Translations under genes and position numbers: made by a program
Origin: Oscillospiraceae bacterium
GTDB lineage: Bacteria > Bacillota > Clostridia > Oscillospirales > Oscillospiraceae
Reading direction: 5' to 3'
Length of the DNA: 37,666 nt
NCBI GenBank assembly: GCA_017436035.1
Contig: JAFSDV010000018.1
Location: 1 to 37,666, forward strand
In this document: positions 8,279 to 16,507 of the stretch, one piece after another
Position numbering within the stretch: position 1 is the first letter of the stretch
Layout of the letters: the number at the start of each line of letters is the position of its first letter
Notes under the pieces: model-generated
The model's input: the letters and a program-made list of their open reading frames with translations, nothing else
Databases searched by the model: none
Told to the model about the DNA's origin: nothing

Positions 8279-9271
8279 TTACCGCTCCTCACGGAAGTAA
8301 TTCAGTCCCAAAAATGCCGGCTGACCACTGTTTTTCTTCTTCTGCACGGAAGAAACCACCAGCACCACGGCTGTAATAATAAAGGGCAGCGCGTCAAACA
8401 CCTGGGAAGGTATATCCGCCAGCCAGCCCAAGCCGCCCGGAAATGCTGCCGCCAGCGTACTTCCGGACACCTTCAGGGTGTTAAAGAAGCCAAAGACAAA
8501 CGTACCCAGAATTGCCAACGCCGGGCTCCAGTTGGCAAAAATCACCAATGCCACTGCGATCCAGCCATAGCCGTTGATCCAGCAGTTGGAGTTAAAAGAG
8601 CCACCCATATTCAGCGCCATATAATAGCCGCCGATACCCATAATGCCGCAGCCAAGGCAAATATGCAGATATTTCATTCTATTGACATTGATGCCCACGG
8701 AATCCGCTGCACCGGGATTTTCGCCAATTGCCCGCAGCCGCAATCCCGGCGCGGTCTTATTCAGATACCACCACAGCACAACAGCAATGGCAACACCCAA
8801 ATAGACCATGATATTATGGCTGAACAGACCGCTGCCGATCACCGGCAGCTTGGAAAGTCCGGGAATCGGAAGCTCCGCAAAGCCCTTCATAATGTTGGAA
8901 TAGTCACCCATTACCGGCCACTTGACCGCTTTCAGGCTTGTTCCTACAAAGAAATATACACCCAAGCCAAAGGTGGTCAGTGTCAGACCGGTAATATTTT
9001 GATTGGCCTGCAGGGAAACCGTCAAAAACGCAAACAGCAGGCCGCACAGCACACCGGCTAAAAACGCTACGCCAATACCCACACCCAGAGAGTTGGCGAA
9101 GCACCCCATCATATAGCCAAAGATCGCGCCAACAGCCATAATTCCTTCTACACCCAGATTCAGGCTGCCGGATTTTTCCACCACGATCTCGCCTACCGTG
9201 CCGTAAAGCAAGGGAACATTATAGACCACGATGGCGTGCAAAAAAGAAGTAATCACACTTAATTTATCCAT
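8279..9271 (-). CDS. BMP-type ABC transporter permease (second, NupQ-like)
   Basis: A 330-residue membrane protein with about eight to ten helices. The segment PLLYGTVGEIVVEKSGSLNLGVEGIMAVGA is the signature start of the BPD_transp_2 permeases in BMP/nucleoside importers (YufQ/NupQ type), and NVNRMKYLHICLGCGIMGIGG is the cytoplasmic coupling region. It overlaps the preceding permease gene by 8 bases and has AAGGAGG 6 bases before its ATG. It pairs with the 9264-10373 product to form the pore. Confidence 0.9.
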   Translation of the reverse strand: MDKLSVITSFLHAIVVYNVPLLYGTVGEIVVEKSGSLNLGVEGIMAVGAIFGYMMGCFANSLGVGIGVAFLAGVLCGLLFAFLTVSLQANQNITGLTLTTFGLGVYFFVGTSLKAVKWPVMGDYSNIMKGFAELPIPGLSKLPVIGSGLFSHNIMVYLGVAIAVVLWWYLNKTAPGLRLRAIGENPGAADSVGINVNRMKYLHICLGCGIMGIGGYYMALNMGGSFNSNCWINGYGWIAVALVIFANWSPALAILGTFVFGFFNTLKVSGSTLAAAFPGGLGWLADIPSQVFDALPFIITAVVLVVSSVQKKKNSGQPAFLGLNYFREER

Positions 9272-10373
9272 TGCGGTCCTCCTTTCTTGTACGGACGATC
9301 CGGAAACGGATCATAAAGTCCGCGGCAAGCACCAAAAACAGAATAAAGCCCTGAAGCATATTGGCAAAGCTGGAATCCACCTGCTTAAAGGTGGCAGCCG
9401 CCACGGTAGAGCCGTAGTGCAGCATGGAGATCAGGGCAGAAACAGCGAAGATCACCCAGGTATTCAGCTGTGCCAGCCAGGCAACAATGATACCGGTCCA
9501 GCCTACATCGGCAGTGATGGAGGTAGACAGGGTTCCAACAGTGCCCATTTTGAATGCCGCCGCAAGACCGATCAGGCAAGCGGAGAAAAACACAGTCCGC
9601 AATACGATCCGGTTGGTTTTCATACCGGCGTACCGGGCAGTGCCGATGCTGTCGCCCACCACATTGATTTCATATCCCTGCTTGGTGCGCTTCAGATATA
9701 CGTAGATCAGAAGACCGATCACAAACACCAATATGACGCAGATATTCAGCTCGAATTTCCCACCCATGGGTATAGTGGGGAACAAGGAGCTGTCCGGGTG
9801 CTTTTGGGGAACAGGGCGCAGCTCATTGGCATTGAGGTAAAAATTCCAGCCTGCCTTGGTGCCCATCAGGAAATTCAAAAGATAGACCGCAACATAGTTG
9901 AGCATCAGGGTCAGCAGTGTTTCATTGGTGCCGAACTTCACCTTCAGTGCGGCGACCAGCAAGCCGTACAAGCCGGCAGCTGCCATAGCCGCCACACAGA
10001 TCAGCAGCAAAACAGCCGCCGAGGGCAGCGTGTTGCCCAGCAAAATAGCAGCCGCGGAAGCCGCCAGCGCGCCCATAATAAACTGTCCTTCACCGCCGAT
10101 ATTCCAAAAACGCATCTTAAACGCCAGACTCAGTCCCAAGGAGGTAAGTGCCAGCGGCACAAAATCCTTCAGGTAGTTGATATAGGTCTTATAGGCAATC
10201 TTGTTGCCGATCGTACCAAGCGTAAACATCCGGGTGTAGTAAGCCACAGGATTGACTCCGATGGCCAGCAGGATCACACTGCCAATACCCAGTGCCACCA
10301 GCACCGCGATCAGGTAAAAGCAGCAGCGTTTCCACAGGGGGCAATTCTCCCGTTTTACAATATGCAGTCCCAC
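9264..10373 (-). CDS. BMP-type ABC transporter permease (first, NupP-like)
   Basis: A 369-residue membrane protein with an N-terminal helix, then the conserved VPLALTSLGLSLAFKMRFWNIGGEGQ segment (split here at residues about 75-100) typical of the first permease in BMP/nucleoside operons, and GTARYAGMKTNRIVLRTVFFSACLIGLAAA as the coupling region. The start is a GTG at 10373, with GGAGG 9 bases upstream inside the end of the ATPase gene; the stop of that gene is only 3 bases away. Works with the second permease, the double ATPase and the BMP lipoprotein. Confidence 0.9.
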   Translation of the reverse strand: MGLHIVKRENCPLWKRCCFYLIAVLVALGIGSVILLAIGVNPVAYYTRMFTLGTIGNKIAYKTYINYLKDFVPLALTSLGLSLAFKMRFWNIGGEGQFIMGALAASAAAILLGNTLPSAAVLLLICVAAMAAAGLYGLLVAALKVKFGTNETLLTLMLNYVAVYLLNFLMGTKAGWNFYLNANELRPVPQKHPDSSLFPTIPMGGKFELNICVILVFVIGLLIYVYLKRTKQGYEINVVGDSIGTARYAGMKTNRIVLRTVFFSACLIGLAAAFKMGTVGTLSTSITADVGWTGIIVAWLAQLNTWVIFAVSALISMLHYGSTVAAATFKQVDSSFANMLQGFILFLVLAADFMIRFRIVRTRKEDRNG

Positions 10374-10376
10374 GGT

Positions 10377-11963
10377 TTATGCCTCCTCTCCCTGCTCCGC
10401 CTCGCCAAAGCGTGAATCCTTGGCGATGCCCGCAGGCTTATCCTCGTATTTGTTGGAAAGGTCCAGCGCACCGGTCATCATCAGACCCAGCTCTTCCTTG
10501 GTGGTCTTATGGGCATGGACCACGCCCATCACCTTTCCGTGGCACAGGACCATGATCTTATCGCACAGTGCCATCATCACATCCATATCCTCACCCACAA
10601 ACAGAATTCCAACACCTGCCTGCTTTTGTTGGTTGAGGATGTTGTAGATGGTAAAAGACGAGTTAATGTCCAATCCCCGGACGGGATAAGCTGTAACGAT
10701 CACATTGGGTCCTGCCTTGATCTCCCGACCCAGCAGCACCTTCTGTACATTGCCGCCGGAAAGACGGCGCACCGGTGTTTCCGTAGAGGGTGTCACCACC
10801 TCCAGCTCCCGGATCACCTGCTCCGCATCGGCTCTGCCCAGCTTTCGGTTCACAAAAGGACCCTTTGTATCGGCGTAATTTTTCAGGATCATATTGTCCG
10901 TAATAGACAAAGAGGGGGCTAAGCCCATTCCCAAACGGTCCTCGGGAATAAAGGACATGGAAATGCCCTTCTCCAGTATTTTTTTCGGAGAAAGTCCGAC
11001 GATATTGTCACCCTTGTGGATCATCTGACCCTTCTCAATCGGACGCAGACCGGCAATTGCCTCGCAAAGCTCCTTCTGCCCGCAGCCGGCAATGCCCGCA
11101 ACGCCCAAAATCTCGCCGCCGCGGATATAAAAATTGACACCGTCGATGGCAACAGAGCCTTCGTCACTGCGAATGGTCAAGTCCCGGACCTCCAGCAGCG
11201 GGCGGGTCGTTTCCATCACAGGACGGTCGATATTCAGATCGATGGGTCTGCCCACCATCCACTCGGTCAGTGCCTGTTCATTGGTCTGAGCAGTCTCTAC
11301 CGTGGTAATATACGCGCCCTTACGCAGGATCGCCACCCGGTCGGAGATCTCCATCACCTCGTTGAGCTTGTGGGTGATGATGATAATGGAGTGCCCCTCT
11401 TCTTTCATTTTGCGCAGGACCGCGAACAGCTTTTGGATCTCCTGCACTGTCAGCACCGCAGTCGGCTCATCCAAAATAATGGTCTTGGCGCCGTAATACA
11501 GAACCTTGATGATCTCCAGCGTCTGCTTTTCGGAAACAGACATATTGTAGACCTTCTTCTTTGGGTCGATCTCAAAACCGAACTTTCTGCTGATCTCCCG
11601 GATCTGGGCATAACGGTCCTTTTTTAGTACCAGTCCCGCACGCTCCTTGCCCATCCAGATATTGTCAGCGGCAGAAAACACATCCACCAGCTTAAAGTGC
11701 TGATGGACCATACCGATCCCCAGTTTTTTGGCATCCTCGGGAGAGTTAATGACTGCCTCCCGACCATCCACCAAAATACTGCCGCTGTCAGGCTTATAAA
11801 TACCCGAGAGCATATTCATCAGCGTAGTCTTGCCGGAGCCATTTTCACCCAGCAGCGCCAGGATCTCGCCCTGCTTTACATTCAGCTCCACATTGCTGTT
11901 TGCCACCACACTGCCAAAGGCTTTGGTGATCCCTCGCATTTCGATGGCGTAACGCTCGCTCAT
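10377..11963 (-). CDS. BMP-type ABC transporter double ATP-binding protein (NupO-like)
   Basis: A 528-residue protein containing two ABC domains. The first has a good Walker A (GENGSGKTT) and Walker B (IILDEPTAVLT) but a degenerate signature (MSVSEKQ). The second lacks a functional Walker A (GIAGCGQKE in place of GxxGxGKS) and its Walker B is altered (VIVTAYPVRGLD), while its signature LSGGNVQKVLLGRE is intact. Such complementary loss is the rule in RbsA/NupO-type ATPases, in which one composite site hydrolyses ATP. It lies second in the operon after the BMP lipoprotein, with AGGAGG before the ATG. Confidence 0.92.
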   Translation of the reverse strand: MSERYAIEMRGITKAFGSVVANSNVELNVKQGEILALLGENGSGKTTLMNMLSGIYKPDSGSILVDGREAVINSPEDAKKLGIGMVHQHFKLVDVFSAADNIWMGKERAGLVLKKDRYAQIREISRKFGFEIDPKKKVYNMSVSEKQTLEIIKVLYYGAKTIILDEPTAVLTVQEIQKLFAVLRKMKEEGHSIIIITHKLNEVMEISDRVAILRKGAYITTVETAQTNEQALTEWMVGRPIDLNIDRPVMETTRPLLEVRDLTIRSDEGSVAIDGVNFYIRGGEILGVAGIAGCGQKELCEAIAGLRPIEKGQMIHKGDNIVGLSPKKILEKGISMSFIPEDRLGMGLAPSLSITDNMILKNYADTKGPFVNRKLGRADAEQVIRELEVVTPSTETPVRRLSGGNVQKVLLGREIKAGPNVIVTAYPVRGLDINSSFTIYNILNQQKQAGVGILFVGEDMDVMMALCDKIMVLCHGKVMGVVHAHKTTKEELGLMMTGALDLSNKYEDKPAGIAKDSRFGEAEQGEEA

Positions 11964-12043
11964 GGAGAGTTCCTCCTCTCTTTTTATAAAAACACAAAAC
12001 AGAAACCAACATACTGTCCGTTTGCTTCCTGTGTTCTGTCTTT

Positions 12044-12078
12044 ATAAAATCCGGGTCGGCCGGTTGGGGCCGACCCGG
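12044..12078 (-). terminator. hairpin between BMP lipoprotein gene and its ATPase gene
   Basis: Perfect 11-bp stem CCGGGTCGGCC / GGCCGACCCGG with 6-base loop, followed on the minus strand by ATTTTATAAAG. It sits inside the operon, so it probably attenuates read-through and protects the 3' end of the binding-protein message, giving excess binding protein over membrane parts. Confidence 0.75.
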
Positions 12079-12099
12079 TAAAAATATCGGGATATCAGA

Positions 12100-13338
12100 T
12101 TATACTTCCTCGACGCCCTTGACCAGATAGTTCATAGAACCCTTGATCACGCCGTCGTCCACAGAAGCACCGCCGGCTTCCACAACAACGGTGTTTTCCA
12201 TGGGAGCCTTGAAGTTGCCGTCCTTGTACTGCAGACCGTTGGACTCCAACGCTGCATTGGTCTTGGTAACGGAAACCTTACCTTCTGCATCAACGCTGAT
12301 GTTCAGCTTCACACCGGTAAATACATCCCACTCACCGTCAACCATCAGCTTCTTAACAGCCTCGATGGCTTCCTTGGTACCCTTGGCGCAGTTTTCAGTC
12401 AGGGGAGAAACATCCACAAAGCCTTCCTTCAGACCTCCGTAGTAAGCGTTGCCGCCCATTTTCTCAACAAACTTGGAAGCATCGCCCTCGCAGGCCTGTG
12501 CAGCCTTAATAGCGGTTGCATAGTAAACATTCCAGTTCCAAATGGCAGCAGTCAGGTGTGCCTTGGGTGCGTCCGCAGTCATATCGGAGTTGTAGCCGCA
12601 GCCGAAGACCTTGCCGTTCTGGGCCGCGATCTGGGGCTGAGCGGAATCACAGTGCTGGGAGATCACGCCACAGCCGAAGGAATTGATCAGCTCTTCAGCG
12701 TAAGCCTTCTCGTTGATCTCGTCAGCCCAGTTGTTCAGGTTCTTCACATAGATCTTCGCATTGGGGTTCACAGCCTGCACGCCCAGCGCGAAGCCGTTGA
12801 TGCCGGAAGCAGTCTCAGCGTAGTCGGTGGTGTGGGCAGCAACATAGCCAACGTTGTTGTTGCCGGTCTCCAGAGACTTCAGACCTGCAGCGATACCGGC
12901 CAGATAACGGGCCTGATAGATCCGCCCAAAGTAGTTATTAAAGTTGGTCTCGTTTGCTTTGTAGCCGGTGCCGTGGGAGAAGATCACGTCTGTATACTCC
13001 TTGGAAGCCTCTTCCAAAGCATCGATATAGCCGAAGGAAATGCCGAAGATGATGTCCGCGCCGTTACTGACCAAGGTGTCCACAGCGTCCAGAACAGCCT
13101 GCTTGTCCTCGGGAACGTTGTCCACAATAACCAGCTGCTTGTCCGTGTCCATACCCAGGCTCTTCATAGCGGTGGTGATGCCGTTATGGTGCGCAAAGGT
13201 GTAGCCGGCGGTATCGCTCTTGCTGTTGATGTAGATCGCGCCAACCTTGAACTCGTCCTTGGTCTCCGGATCTCCGCCACAGGCTGCCAAAGACAGCATC
13301 ATGACCAGAGCCAGAAGCAGTGCCAATGTCTTTTTCAT
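12100..13338 (-). CDS. BMP-family (Med/PnrA-like) substrate-binding lipoprotein
   Basis: A 412-residue lipoprotein: signal KKTLALLLALVMMLSLAAC with the lipid Cys at residue 20, then FKVGAIYINSKSDTAGYTFAH, the usual BMP opening, and FGISFGYIDALEEASKEYTDV, GRIYQARYLAGIAAG and GVISQHCDSAQPQIAAQNGK, all BMP family landmarks. Characterised relatives bind purine nucleosides (PnrA), but riboflavin and other ligands occur, so the ligand is not certain. Start chosen at ATG 13338 with AGGAGG 8 bases upstream; the open frame extends far upstream only by chance. First gene of a four-gene importer operon with a clear promoter. Confidence 0.92.
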   Translation of the reverse strand: MKKTLALLLALVMMLSLAACGGDPETKDEFKVGAIYINSKSDTAGYTFAHHNGITTAMKSLGMDTDKQLVIVDNVPEDKQAVLDAVDTLVSNGADIIFGISFGYIDALEEASKEYTDVIFSHGTGYKANETNFNNYFGRIYQARYLAGIAAGLKSLETGNNNVGYVAAHTTDYAETASGINGFALGVQAVNPNAKIYVKNLNNWADEINEKAYAEELINSFGCGVISQHCDSAQPQIAAQNGKVFGCGYNSDMTADAPKAHLTAAIWNWNVYYATAIKAAQACEGDASKFVEKMGGNAYYGGLKEGFVDVSPLTENCAKGTKEAIEAVKKLMVDGEWDVFTGVKLNISVDAEGKVSVTKTNAALESNGLQYKDGNFKAPMENTVVVEAGGASVDDGVIKGSMNYLVKGVEEV

Positions 13339-13455
13339 TATTGTCTTCCTCCTAAATCTTTTCTTTCTCCAAAATGATGAAAACCGGCTTGCCGCCGATT
13401 TTTGTCTGAACAAGGCGTTCTGATCCGTCAAAAACACCCCATTTTCAACACAAAT

Positions 13456-13484
13456 AGCATACCACAGCGCAAAAACAAAGTCAA
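13456..13484 (-). promoter_or_regulatory. promoter of the BMP importer operon
   Basis: Minus strand TTGACT (13479-13484), 17-bp spacer ending TGTGG, TATGCT (13456-13461). The untranslated leader is about 110 bases; it contains no recognisable purine riboswitch core, only a weak 4-bp hairpin (CGGC/GCCG). Confidence 0.75.
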
Positions 13485-13597
13485 CCGCCATGTTCGCTTT
13501 TACTTTTTTATACCCATATTTTTTTCTGTTTTTTTCATAAATATCCTTCTGAAAACCGGCAAATACTACCTGTATCTCATAAAGGAGTTGATTGACT

Positions 13598-14032
13598 ATG
13601 ATCGAACAGGATACCGTCAAGCTGCTGCGGGAATGTGACGCAGGCATTAAAATGGGGATCTCCTCTATTGAGGAGGTGCTGGACCATGTTCAAAGCAGTA
13701 ACTTCAAAAACCATTTGGACCGGTGCAAAAATGAGCATGACGCATTGAAAACCGAGATCCAGTCTATGCTGGAGCGTTATCACGACGAGGGGAAAAATCC
13801 CAACCCGATCGCCAAGGGCATGTCCTGGATGAAGACCAATATGAAGCTGGGGATGGACGATTCCGACCATGTGATTGCCGACCTGATGACCGACGGCTGC
13901 AATATGGGTGTCAAGTCCCTGAGCAAATATTTGAACCAATACAAAGCAGCCGACGAATCCTCCAAGGATATCGCCAAGCGGCTCATCAAGCTGGAGGCCC
14001 AGCTGGTCGAAGACATCCGCCAATATCTTTAA
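13598..14032 (+). CDS. ferritin-like helical protein, DUF2383 type
   Basis: A 144-residue, all-helical, cytoplasmic protein. The pattern of four amphipathic helices with acidic and His residues (LLRECDAGIKMGISS; HLDRCKNEHDALKTEI; GMDDSDHVIADLMTDGC; IAKRLIKLEAQLVEDIRQYL) resembles DUF2383/ferritin-like four-helix bundles common in Clostridia; possible metal-site residues are Glu/His in helices 2 and 3. No biochemical function is known to me. The ATG at 13598 follows AAAGGAG by 10 bases. It is transcribed divergently from the BMP operon; I see no convincing promoter in the ~110 bases between them and the BMP promoter. Confidence 0.75.
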   Translation: MIEQDTVKLLRECDAGIKMGISSIEEVLDHVQSSNFKNHLDRCKNEHDALKTEIQSMLERYHDEGKNPNPIAKGMSWMKTNMKLGMDDSDHVIADLMTDGCNMGVKSLSKYLNQYKAADESSKDIAKRLIKLEAQLVEDIRQYL

Positions 14033-14135
14033 GCCGGACACATTAACGAAACCGTAGGGAGCGTCAGGATCACCACCCCCTACAAGTAAACCTAAAGGAA
14101 TTTTCAACTTCCAATATTCACTTCTCAATTACAAA

Positions 14136-14161
14136 GGCGCGCTGCTTTTGTGCAGCGCGCC
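14136..14161. terminator. bidirectional hairpin between DUF2383 gene and ACT gene
   Basis: Stem of 10 bp GGCGCGCTGC / GCAGCGCGCC around a 6-base loop. It lies 12 bases beyond the end of the leftward aromatic operon, giving CCTTTG on the minus strand. The 100 bases to its left contain only low-complexity CTTCCAATATTCACTTCTC-like sequence and a GTAGGG/CCCCTAC pair. Confidence 0.8.
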
Positions 14162-14173
14162 TATATCAATTAT

Positions 14174-14605
14174 TTACTTCAGCCCCAGTGCTTTTTCGTC
14201 AACCAGCTTGATGCTGTGCGCCTGCAGGGCCTGAACAAGCTTCTCCTGATCGGAGATCCGCAGCACCATATAGGCTTTTTCATCCTCGTGGACAAACAGA
14301 GAGTACATATACTCCACATCCACATGGTACTCTGCCAGTGCGGCTAAAAGCTCTGCCAAGCCGCCGGGACGGTCCGGCACTTCCACCACCCACACAGGGG
14401 TCATAGACAGAATATCCCCATGCTGCAGCAGCACCGCGCTTGCCTTCTGCGCATCGTCCACGATCATACGGGCAAGACCGTAATCCGCCGTTTCAGCAAT
14501 GGAAATGGCACGGATATCCACGTTCTGCTCAGACAGCAGCTTTGTGATCTCTGCCAGCTGACCGGTACGGTTTTCCAGAAATACGGAGATCTGATGAATA
14601 CTCAT
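14174..14605 (-). CDS. tandem ACT-domain protein, last gene of the aryl-acid operon
   Basis: A 143-residue protein made of two ACT domains: ISVFLENRTGQLAEITKLL (residues 6-24) and VWVVEVPDRPGGLAELLAAL (about 72-91), each a ligand-binding ferredoxin-like fold, usually for amino acids. Stand-alone double-ACT proteins of this kind are regularly found beside paaK and iorAB in anaerobes and probably sense an aromatic amino acid or regulate the ligase. It starts 12 bases after the paaK stop with AAGGAGG. Terminated by a strong hairpin. Confidence 0.9.
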   Translation of the reverse strand: MSIHQISVFLENRTGQLAEITKLLSEQNVDIRAISIAETADYGLARMIVDDAQKASAVLLQHGDILSMTPVWVVEVPDRPGGLAELLAALAEYHVDVEYMYSLFVHEDEKAYMVLRISDQEKLVQALQAHSIKLVDEKALGLK

Positions 14606-14617
14606 AGCTATTCCTCC

Positions 14618-15916
14618 TTAAATCTTACGCTTGTCGATCACGCGAACCGCCTTGCCCTCACTGCGGGTGATGGATTTCGGCGCGACCAGCTTCACCTTTG
14701 CCGCAATTCCCAGCATTGCCTTCAGGGCAGCAACCAGCGTCTTTTCTGCTTCTGCGATCTTAGCCAGAGAATCGGAGAACATCTCCGGATTCATCTCCAC
14801 CATGACCTCAAAGGTATCAGAATTGTTCACCCGATCTACAATGATCTGATAGTTGGCAGGATAGCCCTGCTGGAGCAGCACCGTTTCGATCTGAGACGGG
14901 AACACATTGACACCGCGGATGATCAGCATATCGTCGCTGCGGCCCATAGGCTTGCTCATTTTCACATGGGTTCTGCCGCAGGGGCATTTCTCCCTGGTGA
15001 GCACGCAGATGTCCCGCGTCCGATAGCGCAGCAGCGGGAATGCCTGCTTGGTGATGGAGGTAAAGACCAGCTCACCCTTGCTGCCCTCCGGCAGCACCTC
15101 GCCGGTGTCGGGATCAATGATCTCTGCGATAAAATGGTCCTCGTTGATATGCATACCGGTCTGAGCCTCGCACTCATACGCCACACCCGGACCGGAGGTC
15201 TCCGTCAGACCGTAAATATCGTAGGCCTTAATGCCCAGCTTATCCTCAATATCCCGTCGCATATCCTCGCTCCACGCTTCCGCGCCGAAGATACCGGCCT
15301 TCAGCTTGATCTGATCCCGCAGACCCTGCTCATGGATGGATTCCGCCAAATACGCAGCATAAGAGGGTGTGCAGCACAAAATAGTGGAACCAAGATCGAC
15401 CATAAACTGAAGCTGGCGATCGGTGTTGCCGGAGGACATCGGCAGGGTCAGACAGCCCACCTTATGGGAGCCGCCGTGCAGACCCGCGCCGCCTGTAAAC
15501 AGGCCGTAACCGTAGGCAACCTGGCACACGTCTTCCTTTGTTCCGCCCGCTGCCACAATGGCACGGGCGCAGCAATCCTCCCAAAGGTCCACATCATGCT
15601 GGGTGTAGAACGCCACCACCCGCTTTCCGGTGGTACCGGAGGTGGAGTGGATCCGCACGCACTCAGAAAGGGGCATGCCCAGTAAGCCGTAAGGATAAGC
15701 CTCCCGCAGGTCGTCCTTGCTCAGGAAGGGCAGCTTGCGCAGATCGTCTGTGCTCTGAATATCCGCAGGCGTCACACCCTTTTCTTCCATTTTCTTCCGG
15801 TAGTAGGGAACGTTGTCCCAAACATGCTGCACCTGCTTGACCAGCCGCTCGTTCTGCCACTGACGGATCTGCTCATAGGACGCAGTTTCGATTTCCGGTT
15901 GATAATAATTCGGCAT
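14618..15916 (-). CDS. paaK: phenylacetate-CoA ligase-type arylacetate:CoA ligase
   Basis: A 432-residue cytoplasmic adenylate-forming enzyme of the PaaK family, which activates phenylacetate, indoleacetate or 4-hydroxyphenylacetate to the CoA thioester with ATP. Visible motifs: nucleotide loop HSTSGTTGKRVV, YGLTETSGPGVAYEC, RYRTRDI, and the C-terminal RSDDMLIIRGVNVFPSQIE, plus a CPCGRTH Cys pair typical of PaaK. Length is normal. Gene order iorA-iorB-paaK-ACT is widespread in anaerobes. In this operon, which is under a T-box, the thioester product would be the substrate for reductive carboxylation by IorAB. The exact aryl group is not determined. Confidence 0.93.
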   Translation of the reverse strand: MPNYYQPEIETASYEQIRQWQNERLVKQVQHVWDNVPYYRKKMEEKGVTPADIQSTDDLRKLPFLSKDDLREAYPYGLLGMPLSECVRIHSTSGTTGKRVVAFYTQHDVDLWEDCCARAIVAAGGTKEDVCQVAYGYGLFTGGAGLHGGSHKVGCLTLPMSSGNTDRQLQFMVDLGSTILCCTPSYAAYLAESIHEQGLRDQIKLKAGIFGAEAWSEDMRRDIEDKLGIKAYDIYGLTETSGPGVAYECEAQTGMHINEDHFIAEIIDPDTGEVLPEGSKGELVFTSITKQAFPLLRYRTRDICVLTREKCPCGRTHVKMSKPMGRSDDMLIIRGVNVFPSQIETVLLQQGYPANYQIIVDRVNNSDTFEVMVEMNPEMFSDSLAKIAEAEKTLVAALKAMLGIAAKVKLVAPKSITRSEGKAVRVIDKRKI

Positions 15917-15932
15917 ATACTTCCCTCTCCTT

Positions 15933-16505
15933 TTATGCGTTCAGACCCAGGCTGAATGCCTTTTTATTCATTTCCAAAAACTTTGCCGGTACGCTCTCTT
16001 CGATCGCCGCCAGCCACTCCTCTTCAGGAATGTCAAAATACTTGGAAAGTCTGCCCATCAGCACCAGGTTCACCGCTTTGGAAGAGCCCGCCTGTTCAGC
16101 CAGAGCCAGCGCATCCATCGCATCCACATCCATACCGGCTGCTGCCATCTTCTCCAGCAGCTTTTCCGGATATTCCATCGCGCCGATAATCACCGGCATA
16201 GGGTTGATTTGCTGGGTGTTGGTAATGATTTTTCCGCCGGGCTTGAGATATTCCGTCCAGCGGGCTGCTTCCAGCAGCTCAAAGGATACGATATAATCCG
16301 CCTGACCCTTATCGATCACCGGAGAATAGACCTTATCTCCAAAACGGACATAGGTCACCACGCTGCCGCCACGCTGGCTCATACCGTGGACCTCGGACAC
16401 TTTGATATCATAGCCCCGGTTCAGCAGCAGCCGACCAAGCAGCTTGGATGCCAGCAGACTGCCCTGACCGCCTACACCCACGATCATTACATTTTTCGTT
16501 TCCAT
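15933..16505 (-). CDS. iorB: indolepyruvate:ferredoxin oxidoreductase, beta subunit
   Basis: A 190-residue gamma-type domain protein of the 2-oxoacid:ferredoxin oxidoreductase family. It opens with NVMIVGVGGQGSLLASKLLG, the glycine-rich CoA-related binding segment, followed by VSEVHGMSQRGGSVVTYVRFG, a signature of IorB. Start is ATG 16505, with GGAGG 7 bases before it, 2 bases after the iorA stop. With IorA it interconverts arylpyruvates and arylacetyl-CoA plus CO2 using ferredoxin. The spacing to paaK is 16 bases. Confidence 0.93.
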   Translation of the reverse strand: METKNVMIVGVGGQGSLLASKLLGRLLLNRGYDIKVSEVHGMSQRGGSVVTYVRFGDKVYSPVIDKGQADYIVSFELLEAARWTEYLKPGGKIITNTQQINPMPVIIGAMEYPEKLLEKMAAAGMDVDAMDALALAEQAGSSKAVNLVLMGRLSKYFDIPEEEWLAAIEESVPAKFLEMNKKAFSLGLNA

Positions 16506-16507
16506 AT

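Noticed and set aside
13339..13597. possible purine riboswitch before the BMP lipoprotein gene
   Set aside because: No conserved purine aptamer core or flanking P1 stem can be found in the ~110-base leader.
14420..15685. 421-codon plus-strand frame
   Set aside because: Antisense to paaK and the ACT gene; no start signal or domain.
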